In this document: piece by piece, positions 28,053 to 35,695 of the stretch
Layout: the number at the start of each line of letters is the position of its first letter
Numbering within the stretch: position 1 is the stretch's first letter
Assembly: GCF_036655075.1 (NCBI RefSeq)
Contig: NZ_JAVVQU010000001.1
Location: 1 to 64,000 of the forward strand
Length of the DNA stretch: 64,000 nucleotides
Direction of reading: 5' to 3'
Origin: Holtiella sp036655075
GTDB lineage: Bacteria > Bacillota > Clostridia > Lachnospirales > Cellulosilyticaceae
Made by a program: the position numbers and the translations under genes
Notes under the pieces: generated by a model
Databases searched by the model: none
What the model saw: only the letters and a program-made list of their open reading frames with translations
Told to the model about the DNA's origin: nothing

Positions 28053-28541
28053 CTAATCTTCTAATCTACTACCTTTTTTAGCCACTTCTTCAGTTTGAAT
28101 CTCTGGCTTAATCCATTTTAAATGATAAATACCATTTTCAATGAATTCATCTTCATAGAATTCTTCTAATTCTATTTGTCTTTGTCTAAGTTCTACACTT
28201 GTCATATCAGGATTTTCATCGCCTAATTCATTCAGTGCTTGTCTACGTGACATACGTACTACAAGTTCTTCCCAGAACACTTTGTCTTCATAGGCATCAA
28301 TGTAGTCATTGACTTCACTATTCTCATAAGCTCTTGTTGGCATATACTCATTGAATTCCTCATCGAACTCAACAAATTCCTCACACCCAAATTCTTTTGC
28401 CATAGCAAAAATCTTTTGTTCCATTTCTGAATGTGGTGCAATACGCTCATCTACTTCGCGCATTCCATTAATTAATAAGTTTCCAGCATAGACTAAATCA
28501 AATAATGCTTTAAATTCTTCCTTCGTGCATTTAAGTTCCAT
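28053..28541 (-). CDS. Conserved-looking small acidic protein, unknown
   Basis: 162 residues, no recognised domain. It is strongly acidic (many Glu/Asp, for example CEEFVEFDEEFNEYMPT), predicted all-helical and soluble, with no signal peptide. The start at 28541 is preferred over one 27 bases upstream because AGAAGGATG sits in front of it. It lies just downstream of the deoD terminator, so it is probably transcribed from its own or read-through transcript. Function unknown. Confidence 0.75.
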   Translation of the reverse strand: MELKCTKEEFKALFDLVYAGNLLINGMREVDERIAPHSEMEQKIFAMAKEFGCEEFVEFDEEFNEYMPTRAYENSEVNDYIDAYEDKVFWEELVVRMSRRQALNELGDENPDMTSVELRQRQIELEEFYEDEFIENGIYHLKWIKPEIQTEEVAKKGSRLED

Positions 28542-28589
28542 TTTGCCACATCCTTCTAGTTTATTCAAATAAGGCTAAGATTTAATAAA

Positions 28590-28610
28590 GGAGCTGCTCT
28601 AAGCAGCTCC
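28590..28610 (-). terminator. deoD terminator
   Basis: Perfect 9-base arms GGAGCTGCT/AGCAGCTCC with a 3-base loop, followed on the minus strand by TTTATTAAA, 10 bases after the deoD stop. It lies 49 bp ahead of the next minus-strand start, so some read-through is possible. Confidence 0.8.
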
Positions 28611-28619
28611 CCCTTTTAA

Positions 28620-29333
28620 CTATTCTTCGATTAAAGATAAAGCTACATCCATCATTTGAGTGAACTTCGTTTGACGTTCCTCAGCAGTTGTCGCTTCTCC
28701 TGTAAATGGACAGTCAGAAATTGTACATAGTGTAAGCGCTTTTTTACCTGCACGTGCAGCATTTAAGTAAAGTGCTGTTGCTTCCATTTCTACTGCTAAT
28801 ACACCCATTTTTTGCCACTCTTTGAGACTTAAGCTGTCATCATAGAATGTATCACTTGATAATAAGTTACCAACTTTATAGGTATAGCCTAAACGTTCTG
28901 CTTCTTGTGCAGCTTTTTGTACAAGGTCGAAAGATGCAATTGCAGAGAAACGACCTGGTAATCTATATTGATCTTCATAATTTGAATTTGTACATGCGCC
29001 CATACCAATTACGATATCACCAATGTGAAGACTTTCATCAATAGCACCAGCTGATCCAATACGAATGATATTTTCTACTCCATAGAAGTTGAAAAGTTCA
29101 TAAGTATAGATACCGATTGAAGGAATACCCATACCATGTCCTTGAACAGATACACGTTTTCCTTTATAAGTTCCTGTATATCCATACATACCTCTTACAG
29201 AGTTGTATTGTACAACATCCTCTAAGTAAGTATCTGCTAAAAATTTTGCACGTAATGGGTCGCCAGGCATTAATACTGTTTTAGCAATATCACCTAGTTT
29301 TGCGCCGTTATGTGGAGTTGGTGTATGATTCAT
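28620..29333 (-). CDS. deoD: Purine-nucleoside phosphorylase DeoD
   Basis: 237 residues, the usual size of the hexameric high-molecular-weight PNP. Visible motifs are MPGDPLRAKFLAD (phosphate site), RIGSAGAI, VEMEATALY (ribose site) and SDCPFTGEATTAEERQTKF near the active-site Asp. The enzyme splits purine (deoxy)nucleosides with phosphate into base and (deoxy)ribose 1-phosphate in salvage. A good GGAGGA site precedes the ATG. It lies one gene away from a nucleotidase-like enzyme that could supply its nucleosides. Confidence 0.96.
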   Translation of the reverse strand: MNHTPTPHNGAKLGDIAKTVLMPGDPLRAKFLADTYLEDVVQYNSVRGMYGYTGTYKGKRVSVQGHGMGIPSIGIYTYELFNFYGVENIIRIGSAGAIDESLHIGDIVIGMGACTNSNYEDQYRLPGRFSAIASFDLVQKAAQEAERLGYTYKVGNLLSSDTFYDDSLSLKEWQKMGVLAVEMEATALYLNAARAGKKALTLCTISDCPFTGEATTAEERQTKFTQMMDVALSLIEE

Positions 29334-29546
29334 AATAATCCTCCTGAATAAATTTTTTCATCTACCTTTTCAATGTATCATGTCACGGATTCAGTTTTCA
29401 AGGTAGAGAAAAGCTTATGTAATATTTTACCTTCTTACGCTAGTTTTATCAAGCATCTATACCTATTTATTCCATTTAAAAACTAAAATACATGTATTTA
29501 GTCTATATTTCTTAATATGTTGTTAACCTATAGGCTCCTTTACCAT

Positions 29547-29588
29547 AAAAAAGTTGACTATAGCCTCTAGTGCTATAGTCAACTTTTT
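29547..29588 (-). terminator. hpf terminator
   Basis: Perfect 17-base arms (AAAAAGTTGACTATAGC and complement) around an 8-base loop. It begins 12 bases beyond the stop of the hibernation factor gene on the minus strand and has a T run there; the symmetric A/T flanks would also allow the reverse direction. The rest of the 266-bp gap upstream to deoD shows no gene. Confidence 0.9.
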
Positions 29589-29600
29589 CTTATATCTTAT

Positions 29601-30134
29601 TTAACCTACTATAGGTTCTATTAAACCATAAGTCCCATTTTTACGTTTATAAACTACATTTACTTCTTCACTCTGTGCATCTCTATATACAAAGAATGTG
29701 TGTCCTACTAGCTCCATTTGCATAATAGCCTCTTCTACATCCATCGGTTTAATAGCAAATTGTTTTTTTCTATCAATTTTAAGGAGTTCATCGTCGTCAT
29801 AATCCACACCCATGAAGTCCTCAGCAAAGCTTACTGGATTTCCTCTATGACGTCGTCTTAGTTTATTTTTAAAGCGTACAATTTGTCGTTCGATAATGGC
29901 AACAGCATCATCAATAATTGCATACATATCTTTGCCATCAATTTCTCCTCTTAAGATCTGTCCATTGAAAGGAATCGTAATCTCAATAATGTGTCGTTGT
30001 TTTTCTACACTAAGCATTACTTGGACGGGAGTTTGGTCATTGAAGTATTTATCTAGTTTATGAAGCTTATCTATCACTGCATTTTCAAGACCTTTTGTTA
30101 CCTCAATATTTTTACCTAAAATGTTGTATTTCAT
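29601..30134 (-). CDS. hpf: Ribosome hibernation promoting factor, long form
   Basis: 177 residues. The N-terminal ~100 residues are the YfiA/RaiA domain with its basic patch RFKNKLRRRHRG; the C-terminal ~55 residues (KPMDVEEAIMQMELVGHTFFVYRD) are the extra domain of long HPF that dimerises two 70S ribosomes into inactive 100S particles in stationary phase. The start at 30134 is used because AAAGGAGAG precedes it; an earlier TTG in frame lies within that site. A terminator follows. It is divergent from dapA across a 255-bp AT-rich gap. Confidence 0.95.
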   Translation of the reverse strand: MKYNILGKNIEVTKGLENAVIDKLHKLDKYFNDQTPVQVMLSVEKQRHIIEITIPFNGQILRGEIDGKDMYAIIDDAVAIIERQIVRFKNKLRRRHRGNPVSFAEDFMGVDYDDDELLKIDRKKQFAIKPMDVEEAIMQMELVGHTFFVYRDAQSEEVNVVYKRKNGTYGLIEPIVG

Positions 30135-30389
30135 ATGTATCTCTCCTTTCAATCCACTACCTGTTGTCTTGGTAAGTTTATAATATATATATTCTACGTT
30201 GTTAACTGAATTCCTTCTTTTATATAAAAATTATTTTATTTTTTTATAAACTTTTATACATATTTTTTTTTAAAATAATATCCTAATTTTTTCTATAAGA
30301 TATCCCCTCTTATCTCCTTCATGTATATACTATTAGTAAACGTCATAGTATAATGTTTTTATATGACTATCTATAAGGAGGACACTTTT

Positions 30390-31271
30390 ATGAAAAAACC
30401 GATTTTTACTGGTTCTGGTGTTGCGATTGTTACCCCGTTTAACGAACAGGGTGTTGATTATGATAAATTAGGCGAACTCATTGAATGGCACATTGCAGAG
30501 GGCACCGATGCGATTATTATTTGTGGGACAACAGGTGAAGCGCCTACTATGCCTATTGAAGAGCACTACGGAGCCATTCGCTATACTGTAGAAAAGGTTG
30601 CTAAGCGTATTCCTGTTATTGCTGGAACAGGTAGCAACGATACACGTCACGCTATTACTACAAGTCAATATGCAGAATCTGTAGGTGTAGATGCCTTGCT
30701 TTGCGTCGTACCTTACTACAACAAGACTTCTCAAAAAGGTCTTTACGAGCATTTTAGCGCCATTGCAAAAAGTGTTTCTACCCCTATCATCCTTTACAAT
30801 GTACCTTCTCGTACAGTGCTAGACATGACTCCAGAAACAACTGCTAAGCTTGCACAAATCGAAAATATTGTTGCTATCAAAGAATGTAACTTCACCCATG
30901 TGGGTGAGCTCATGAATCTTTGTCCTAGTGACTTTAGTATTTATTCCGGAGAAGATGGTCTTGTCCTTCCATACCTCTGTTTAGGTGGAAAAGGGGTAAT
31001 CTCTGTTATGGCAAACATTATTCCTCGTGATACCCATACCCTTTGCCAATCGTTCTTTGATGGGGACCTTGAGACAGCGAGAAAACTTCAACTACAAGTA
31101 CTTCCACTGGTCAAAGCACTCTTTTGCGAACCAAGTCCTGTACCTGTAAAAAAAGCTATGAATGCTATGGGATTCAATGTAGGATCCTGCCGTTTACCGC
31201 TTATTGCTATGGAACCTCAAAATGAAATTTTTTTAAAAGAAACACTCCTAGAATACGGCCTATTAAAATAA
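30390..31271 (+). CDS. dapA: 4-hydroxy-tetrahydrodipicolinate synthase
   Basis: 293 residues, normal length. Motifs of the DapA aldolase family: CGTTGEAPTM near 42, YNVPSRT with the catalytic Tyr near 133, and IVAIKECNF with the Schiff-base Lys near 161. It condenses pyruvate with aspartate semialdehyde, the first step towards diaminopimelate and lysine, needed for peptidoglycan. The ATG at 30390 is chosen because AAGGAGG is 9 bases upstream. A TATAAT lies at 30349-30354 but with no clear -35. Related N-acetylneuraminate lyases differ, and the Tyr/Lys context favours DapA. Confidence 0.93.
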   Translation: MKKPIFTGSGVAIVTPFNEQGVDYDKLGELIEWHIAEGTDAIIICGTTGEAPTMPIEEHYGAIRYTVEKVAKRIPVIAGTGSNDTRHAITTSQYAESVGVDALLCVVPYYNKTSQKGLYEHFSAIAKSVSTPIILYNVPSRTVLDMTPETTAKLAQIENIVAIKECNFTHVGELMNLCPSDFSIYSGEDGLVLPYLCLGGKGVISVMANIIPRDTHTLCQSFFDGDLETARKLQLQVLPLVKALFCEPSPVPVKKAMNAMGFNVGSCRLPLIAMEPQNEIFLKETLLEYGLLK

Positions 31272-31310
31272 AAAAGACTTCAAGGTTTACTAAGCCTTGA
31301 AGTCTTTTTT
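31270..31310 (+). terminator. dapA terminator (bidirectional)
   Basis: Perfect 16-base arms AAAAAAGACTTCAAGG/complement around a 9-base loop; the base of the stem touches the dapA stop codon. The T6 run follows on the plus strand. It also separates dapA from convergent nadC, whose stop is 88 bp away. Confidence 0.92.
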
Positions 31311-31397
31311 ATTTGCCTTTTGCATATAACCCCCAAATTTATAGCCTAGGTAAATGGCATTGACTATCTTTTTATATCCTGTACTCTATTGGCATAT

Positions 31398-32249
31398 TTA
31401 CAAATTTTTCAAGTTCTTAAGAGAAAAGTCTAATATAGGTGCTGAATGGGTCAACGCACCGCAAGATACATAATCTACCCCTACTTCGGCAATGGCCCTT
31501 AATCTTTCTTTAGATACATTCCCTGAGCACTCTGTCTTAGCTCTACCTGCTACACGCTCTACAGCTTCCTTCATCATATCTATTGACATATTATCTAGCA
31601 TAATAATGTCTGCCTTTGCCTCTAATGCTTCTTCTAGCATTTGAAGGTCTTCTACTTCAACCTCTATCTTCCTAACAAAAGGTGCATATTCTAATGCCAT
31701 GTTTATAGCTTCTTTCACACCACCAGCTGCATTGATATGATTATCTTTAATCAAAATACCATCTGATAAATTAAAACGATGGTTGTATCCACCACCTACC
31801 TTAACTGCATACTTTTCAAAGACGCGTATACCAGGTGTTGTCTTACGTGTATCTAATAGCTTAGTCTTAGAACCTTCTAATTCTTGCACCATGTCACGTG
31901 TCAAAGTGGCTATTCCACTCATACGTTGTAGGTAATTAAGCGCTGTACGCTCTCCTGAAAGGACCACTCTAGCGTCTCCCTCAAGTATCCCAATAAGGTC
32001 TCCTTTTTGGAGGCTATCCCCATCTTGATATTGCGTTGTAAACGTAATATCTCCAAGCAATTCAAAAGTACGTTTAAAAACATCAATTCCTGCTAATATC
32101 CCCTCTTGTTTACAAATAAGTTCTACACTACAAGGTGTAGACTTCCTGATAATCGCATTAGTTGTAACATCTTCACTCGTAATATCTTCTTGTAATGCTA
32201 AAAGTATTTTTTCATCCACATTGATGGTTGTTGTGACACCATTGATCAT
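31398..32249 (-). CDS. nadC: Nicotinate-nucleotide pyrophosphorylase (carboxylating)
   Basis: 283 residues. Motifs: LNYLQRMSGIATLT near 96, the quinolinate/PRPP site KLLDTRKTTPGIR near 126 and GGGYNHRFNLSDGILIKDNH near 149, and VEVEDLQMLEEAL near 196. It converts quinolinate and PRPP to nicotinate mononucleotide, the third step of de novo NAD synthesis. The ATG at 32249 is chosen because AAAGGATGAG precedes it; it overlaps the end of nadB by 38 bases. An ATG 30 bases upstream gives a longer overlap without a site. Confidence 0.95.
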   Translation of the reverse strand: MINGVTTTINVDEKILLALQEDITSEDVTTNAIIRKSTPCSVELICKQEGILAGIDVFKRTFELLGDITFTTQYQDGDSLQKGDLIGILEGDARVVLSGERTALNYLQRMSGIATLTRDMVQELEGSKTKLLDTRKTTPGIRVFEKYAVKVGGGYNHRFNLSDGILIKDNHINAAGGVKEAINMALEYAPFVRKIEVEVEDLQMLEEALEAKADIIMLDNMSIDMMKEAVERVAGRAKTECSGNVSKERLRAIAEVGVDYVSCGALTHSAPILDFSLKNLKNL

Positions 32250-33537
32250 AGAATTTCTCATCCTTTCGTTTAATCTCATCTAAGATTAATTGTTTATAGG
32301 TTGCTTCTAAATCTTCACTAGCATATTCCCATTCATAAGCTATTGGAACGAATGATTCAATACTCACTTCATTCATATCCCCTACCTTAATAATATTTTC
32401 GGCTGCACGTCTTGCAAAAATCAAGCTTTCTAAAAGCGAATTACTTGCTAATCTATTTTTACCATGTACCCCATTACAGCTTGTTTCCCCTACTGCATAG
32501 AGATTAGGCATAGAAGTTTGACCGTACATATCCACTTTGACTCCGCCCATAAAGTAATGCTGGGCTGGTGTAACAGGGATAGGCTCATACACTAAGTCAT
32601 ACCCTTCTTCTAAACATCTTTCGTAAATGTTTGGGAATCGCCTTTTGATCTTCTCTTGCCCTAAATGCTTTAAAGATAGCCACACATAGGGCATCTTATC
32701 TTTTACCATCTGGTCATAGATAGCAACACTGACCACATCTCTTGGTAACAGCTCATCTACAAACCGTTTTTTATTCTTATTTAACAAGATAGCACCTTCG
32801 CCTCTTACAGCTTCTGAAATGAGGAAGCGCCTGCCTTCTTTCTTACTATATAAGGTAGTTGGATGGATTTGTATGTAATGAATATCTTGTAGCGCTACTT
32901 GATGCTTAATAGCAATGGCTAAACTATCCCCTGTAAGATGCTTATAGTTTGTGGAGCTTTCAAATAGCCCACCTATTCCACCTGTTGCTAGAATAACTTT
33001 CTGGCTATAGACTGGCTTCACTTCACCTTCATGCTCAACAATTAGACCTACACATTGATTGTTATCAGTCAAAATGTCCCTCATGGTGGCAAACTCTACA
33101 AGTTCTATATGCTGACACTTCTGTACTTGGGCTAAGAGCTTAGAAGTAATCTCCTGACCTGTAATATCCTTATGATGTAGGATACGATTGGTGCCATGTG
33201 CACCCTCTCTTGTATAGAGTAACTCCCCTTCACACGTATCAAATGCTATACCATACTCTATCAGCTTTTGAATAGTCCAAGTAGACTCACGAATCATAAT
33301 CTCTACAGCCTCTTCATTGTTTTCATAGTGCCCCGCTTTTAACGTATCTTCAAAGTAACTTTCATAATCCTCTTCACCCTTCAGAGTAGAAATTCCTCCC
33401 TGTGCCAGATAGGAGTTACTTGCTTGTAGAGTATCCTTCGTAAGCATTAAAACCTTATACTCACTAGGTAAATGGAGTGCTGCAAATAGCCCTGCCACAC
33501 CCGTTCCCACTATAATGATATCATATGCTGCTTTCAT
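32212..33537 (-). CDS. nadB: L-aspartate oxidase
   Basis: 441 residues. FAD-binding N-terminus DIIIVGTGVAGLFAALHLP, substrate region SNSYLAQGGIS near 41, the active-site region RIHPT-type HYIQIHPTTLY near 225 and REGAHGTNRILHHKD near 111. It oxidises aspartate to iminoaspartate for quinolinate synthesis; in anaerobes fumarate serves as electron acceptor. The C-terminal helical part is shorter than the ~530 residues of the E. coli enzyme, as is common in clostridial forms. Middle gene of nadA-nadB-nadC. Confidence 0.94.
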   Translation of the reverse strand: MKAAYDIIIVGTGVAGLFAALHLPSEYKVLMLTKDTLQASNSYLAQGGISTLKGEEDYESYFEDTLKAGHYENNEEAVEIMIRESTWTIQKLIEYGIAFDTCEGELLYTREGAHGTNRILHHKDITGQEITSKLLAQVQKCQHIELVEFATMRDILTDNNQCVGLIVEHEGEVKPVYSQKVILATGGIGGLFESSTNYKHLTGDSLAIAIKHQVALQDIHYIQIHPTTLYSKKEGRRFLISEAVRGEGAILLNKNKKRFVDELLPRDVVSVAIYDQMVKDKMPYVWLSLKHLGQEKIKRRFPNIYERCLEEGYDLVYEPIPVTPAQHYFMGGVKVDMYGQTSMPNLYAVGETSCNGVHGKNRLASNSLLESLIFARRAAENIIKVGDMNEVSIESFVPIAYEWEYASEDLEATYKQLILDEIKRKDEKFYDQWCHNNHQCG

Positions 33538-33566
33538 ATTATCCCTTCTTTTTACTTTATAATTTA

Positions 33567-34481
33567 TTAATCAGCTAAACGATGCATTTCTAAAAGTGCA
33601 TGCTCCGCCTTTTTCATAATTGCTTCATCTAAAGTGATTTCATACTGCTCATCTTTTAATGCGTTATAAAGTGTCTCAAGCGTCACACATTTCATACTAC
33701 CACATGCACGCATATCCCCTACAAAGTGGAAGACCTTATCAGGATTATTCTTTTGAAGGGCATACTCTATACCAATCTCTGTACATACAATAAACTGCTG
33801 ACTTGTACTCTTTGTCGCATACTCAATAATCCCACTTGTACTCCCTACATAGTCTCCTAAAGCAACTACATCTGGAGTACACTCTGGATGTATTAATATT
33901 TCTGCTTCTGGGTACTGCGCTTTAGCTTCAAGTACTAATGCTTTATTCATGCTTTTATGTATTGGACAAAATCCTTTGTTGAAGATAAAAGTCTTTTCAG
34001 GTACATACTGTTCCACATACTGCCCTAGATTTTCATCAGGAATGAAATAAATATGAGAAGCTTCTATATTACGCACTATTTTCAAAGCATTAGAAGAGGT
34101 TACACATACATCTGATAATGCCTTAATCTCCGCCGTAGAGTTAATGTAGCAAACAACCGCTACATCTTCATGTTGCTTACGCACTTCTTTGATCTGCTCT
34201 AATGTAACCATATGAGCCATCGGGCAATCTGCCTCTTTATCTGGCATTAATACTTTTTTATGTGGGCTCAATATCTTTGCACTTTCACCCATGAAGCGTA
34301 CACCACAAAATACAATGAGTTGTTGTTTTGCTTCCTTAGCAATCTTAGAAAGATAGTATGAATCTCCTATATAATCTGCTGCCTCTTGTATTGCACCATC
34401 TGTATAGTAATGGGCTAAAATGATAGCATCTTTCTCTTGTTTTAAGGTTTGAATAGCCTGGATAAGTTGTGTTTTTTCCAT
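33567..34481 (-). CDS. nadA: Quinolinate synthase A (4Fe-4S)
   Basis: 304 residues. The three conserved cysteines for the iron-sulphur cluster are seen in VFCGVRFMGESAKILSP near 83, HPECTPDVV near 197 and MRACGSMKCVTLETL near 256; HYYTDGAIQEAADYIGDS near 25 is the substrate region. It condenses iminoaspartate with dihydroxyacetone phosphate to quinolinate. First gene of the NAD operon, read from a promoter embedded in inverted repeats 25-87 bases upstream. GAGAGG precedes the start. Confidence 0.95.
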   Translation of the reverse strand: MEKTQLIQAIQTLKQEKDAIILAHYYTDGAIQEAADYIGDSYYLSKIAKEAKQQLIVFCGVRFMGESAKILSPHKKVLMPDKEADCPMAHMVTLEQIKEVRKQHEDVAVVCYINSTAEIKALSDVCVTSSNALKIVRNIEASHIYFIPDENLGQYVEQYVPEKTFIFNKGFCPIHKSMNKALVLEAKAQYPEAEILIHPECTPDVVALGDYVGSTSGIIEYATKSTSQQFIVCTEIGIEYALQKNNPDKVFHFVGDMRACGSMKCVTLETLYNALKDEQYEITLDEAIMKKAEHALLEMHRLAD

Positions 34482-34505
34482 AATACACCTCTCTTTTATG
34501 TCATA

Positions 34506-34568
34506 TAGGTGTTAATATAACACTATTTGAATGTTTTTACAATACATGTGTCTTGTCACATGTATTGT
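34506..34568 (-). promoter_or_regulatory. nad operon promoter within two inverted repeats
   Basis: On the minus strand TTGTAA (34537-34542) and TATATT (34514-34519) are 17 bases apart. The -35 box overlaps the edge of a perfect 12-base inverted repeat (ACAATACATGTG, N6, complement; 34539-34568). The -10 box sits in the centre of a second one, GTGTTA-N3-TAACAC, at about 34508-34523. This layout fits binding of a dimeric repressor such as NiaR/YrxA, which controls nadABC in many Firmicutes. I have not compared it with a NiaR matrix. Confidence 0.6.
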
Positions 34569-34642
34569 TTTTTTATACTTTTATATTTTTCTATTCCAAC
34601 TCACTAAAACAGCTATAGCTTCAACTACTTTATTCACTGCAC

Positions 34643-34688
34643 AAAAAAGAGGTCATTTTACTTTAAAAAGTAAAACAACCTCTTTTTT
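34643..34688 (-). terminator. Terminator after polyprenyl synthase gene
   Basis: Base arms AAAAAAGAGGT and complement, then a second inner pairing TTTTACTTT/AAAGTAAAA with a 4-base loop. It follows the stop at 34710 by about 20 bases and carries a T6 run on the minus strand. Confidence 0.88.
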
Positions 34689-34709
34689 GATTTCATTTTA
34701 AGCTTTACA

Positions 34710-35675
34710 TTAATACTCACGATCCAAAAGCTTATGGGTAACTTCAAGCAAAATAGCTTTATGCTCATTTTCCGGGAGCTTTTGGATCTGCTTATAAGCT
34801 TTTGTAGTATATTGCTGAGCTAATTTTCTTGCTTTATCAATGCCTTTGTGCTCATGCACCAAATCTATAATTTGTTCTAAATCTTTTTCATTATAAGGAT
34901 GGTTCTGAAGAAGTTCTATTAAATCCTTAGGCTGTTTTTCTAAGGCATAAATAAGTGGTAAGTTAAAGACCCCTTCTTGAATATCTTTCGCATGGTCCTT
35001 ACCTACAGAGTGCTCACTTCCTGTGTAATCTAGGATATCATCAATAATTTGAAAGGCCATTCCAATATGATGTCCTATACGCCAGAAGGTCTTTGAAAGC
35101 TTATCACTACAACCACTCTCTGCTGCACCAATGTATAAACTTAAAGAGAAAAGCTCTGCTGTCTTTCCTGCAATACGTCTTAAATAATTTTTCACTGAAA
35201 CCTCTGTATTAAATCTTGAGTTAAGCTGTTCGACTTCCCCAAGACAAATACGTGACATAGATAAACTATCCATTTGAATACTTTGAAGTGATGCTGTACT
35301 TGCTAAAATTTTAAAGCAAATACAGAATAAGTAATCGCCAATATAAACTGCGTACTCTTTACCATATTTAGCTTGAATGGTTGGTACCCCTCTTCTAAGT
35401 GCTGCATCATCGATTACATCATCATGTACGAGTGTCGCCATATGAAATAGCTCTACTACCGATGCAAGGGCACGTACCTTTTCTGCTTCATACTCTCCAA
35501 ACTGTGCTGCAAGAATTGTAAAGGCAGGCCTAATCATCTTGCCATTTGCATGAATAAGATGTTTGATAGATTGTTCAATCACCTTATCTTTGCATTTTGC
35601 ATTCTCATCCATTAATTGTATAATCTCTAGTAATTCATTTTTGATATGATGATATTGATTCCAAATGATATGCAT
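34710..35675 (-). CDS. Polyprenyl diphosphate synthase, long chain
   Basis: 321 residues of the trans-isoprenyl synthase fold. The first aspartate-rich motif is LVHDDVIDDAALRRG near 87 and the second IIDDILDYTG near 212. It joins isopentenyl diphosphate units to make a C30-C40 chain, usually for menaquinone side chains. It is 20 bp downstream of the NDH-2 gene on the same strand, which matches the Listeria electron-transfer locus, where DmkB supplies the chain of a special demethylmenaquinone. Whether this protein plays that part or serves general menaquinone synthesis is inference. Confidence 0.9.
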   Translation of the reverse strand: MHIIWNQYHHIKNELLEIIQLMDENAKCKDKVIEQSIKHLIHANGKMIRPAFTILAAQFGEYEAEKVRALASVVELFHMATLVHDDVIDDAALRRGVPTIQAKYGKEYAVYIGDYLFCICFKILASTASLQSIQMDSLSMSRICLGEVEQLNSRFNTEVSVKNYLRRIAGKTAELFSLSLYIGAAESGCSDKLSKTFWRIGHHIGMAFQIIDDILDYTGSEHSVGKDHAKDIQEGVFNLPLIYALEKQPKDLIELLQNHPYNEKDLEQIIDLVHEHKGIDKARKLAQQYTTKAYKQIQKLPENEHKAILLEVTHKLLDREY

Positions 35676-35695
35676 GCCTTCACCTCTTCCTTAGT

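Noticed and set aside
31398..32279. Longer nadC start
   Set aside because: The ATG at 32279 would overlap nadB by 68 bases and has no ribosome site; the ATG at 32249 has AAAGGATGAG.
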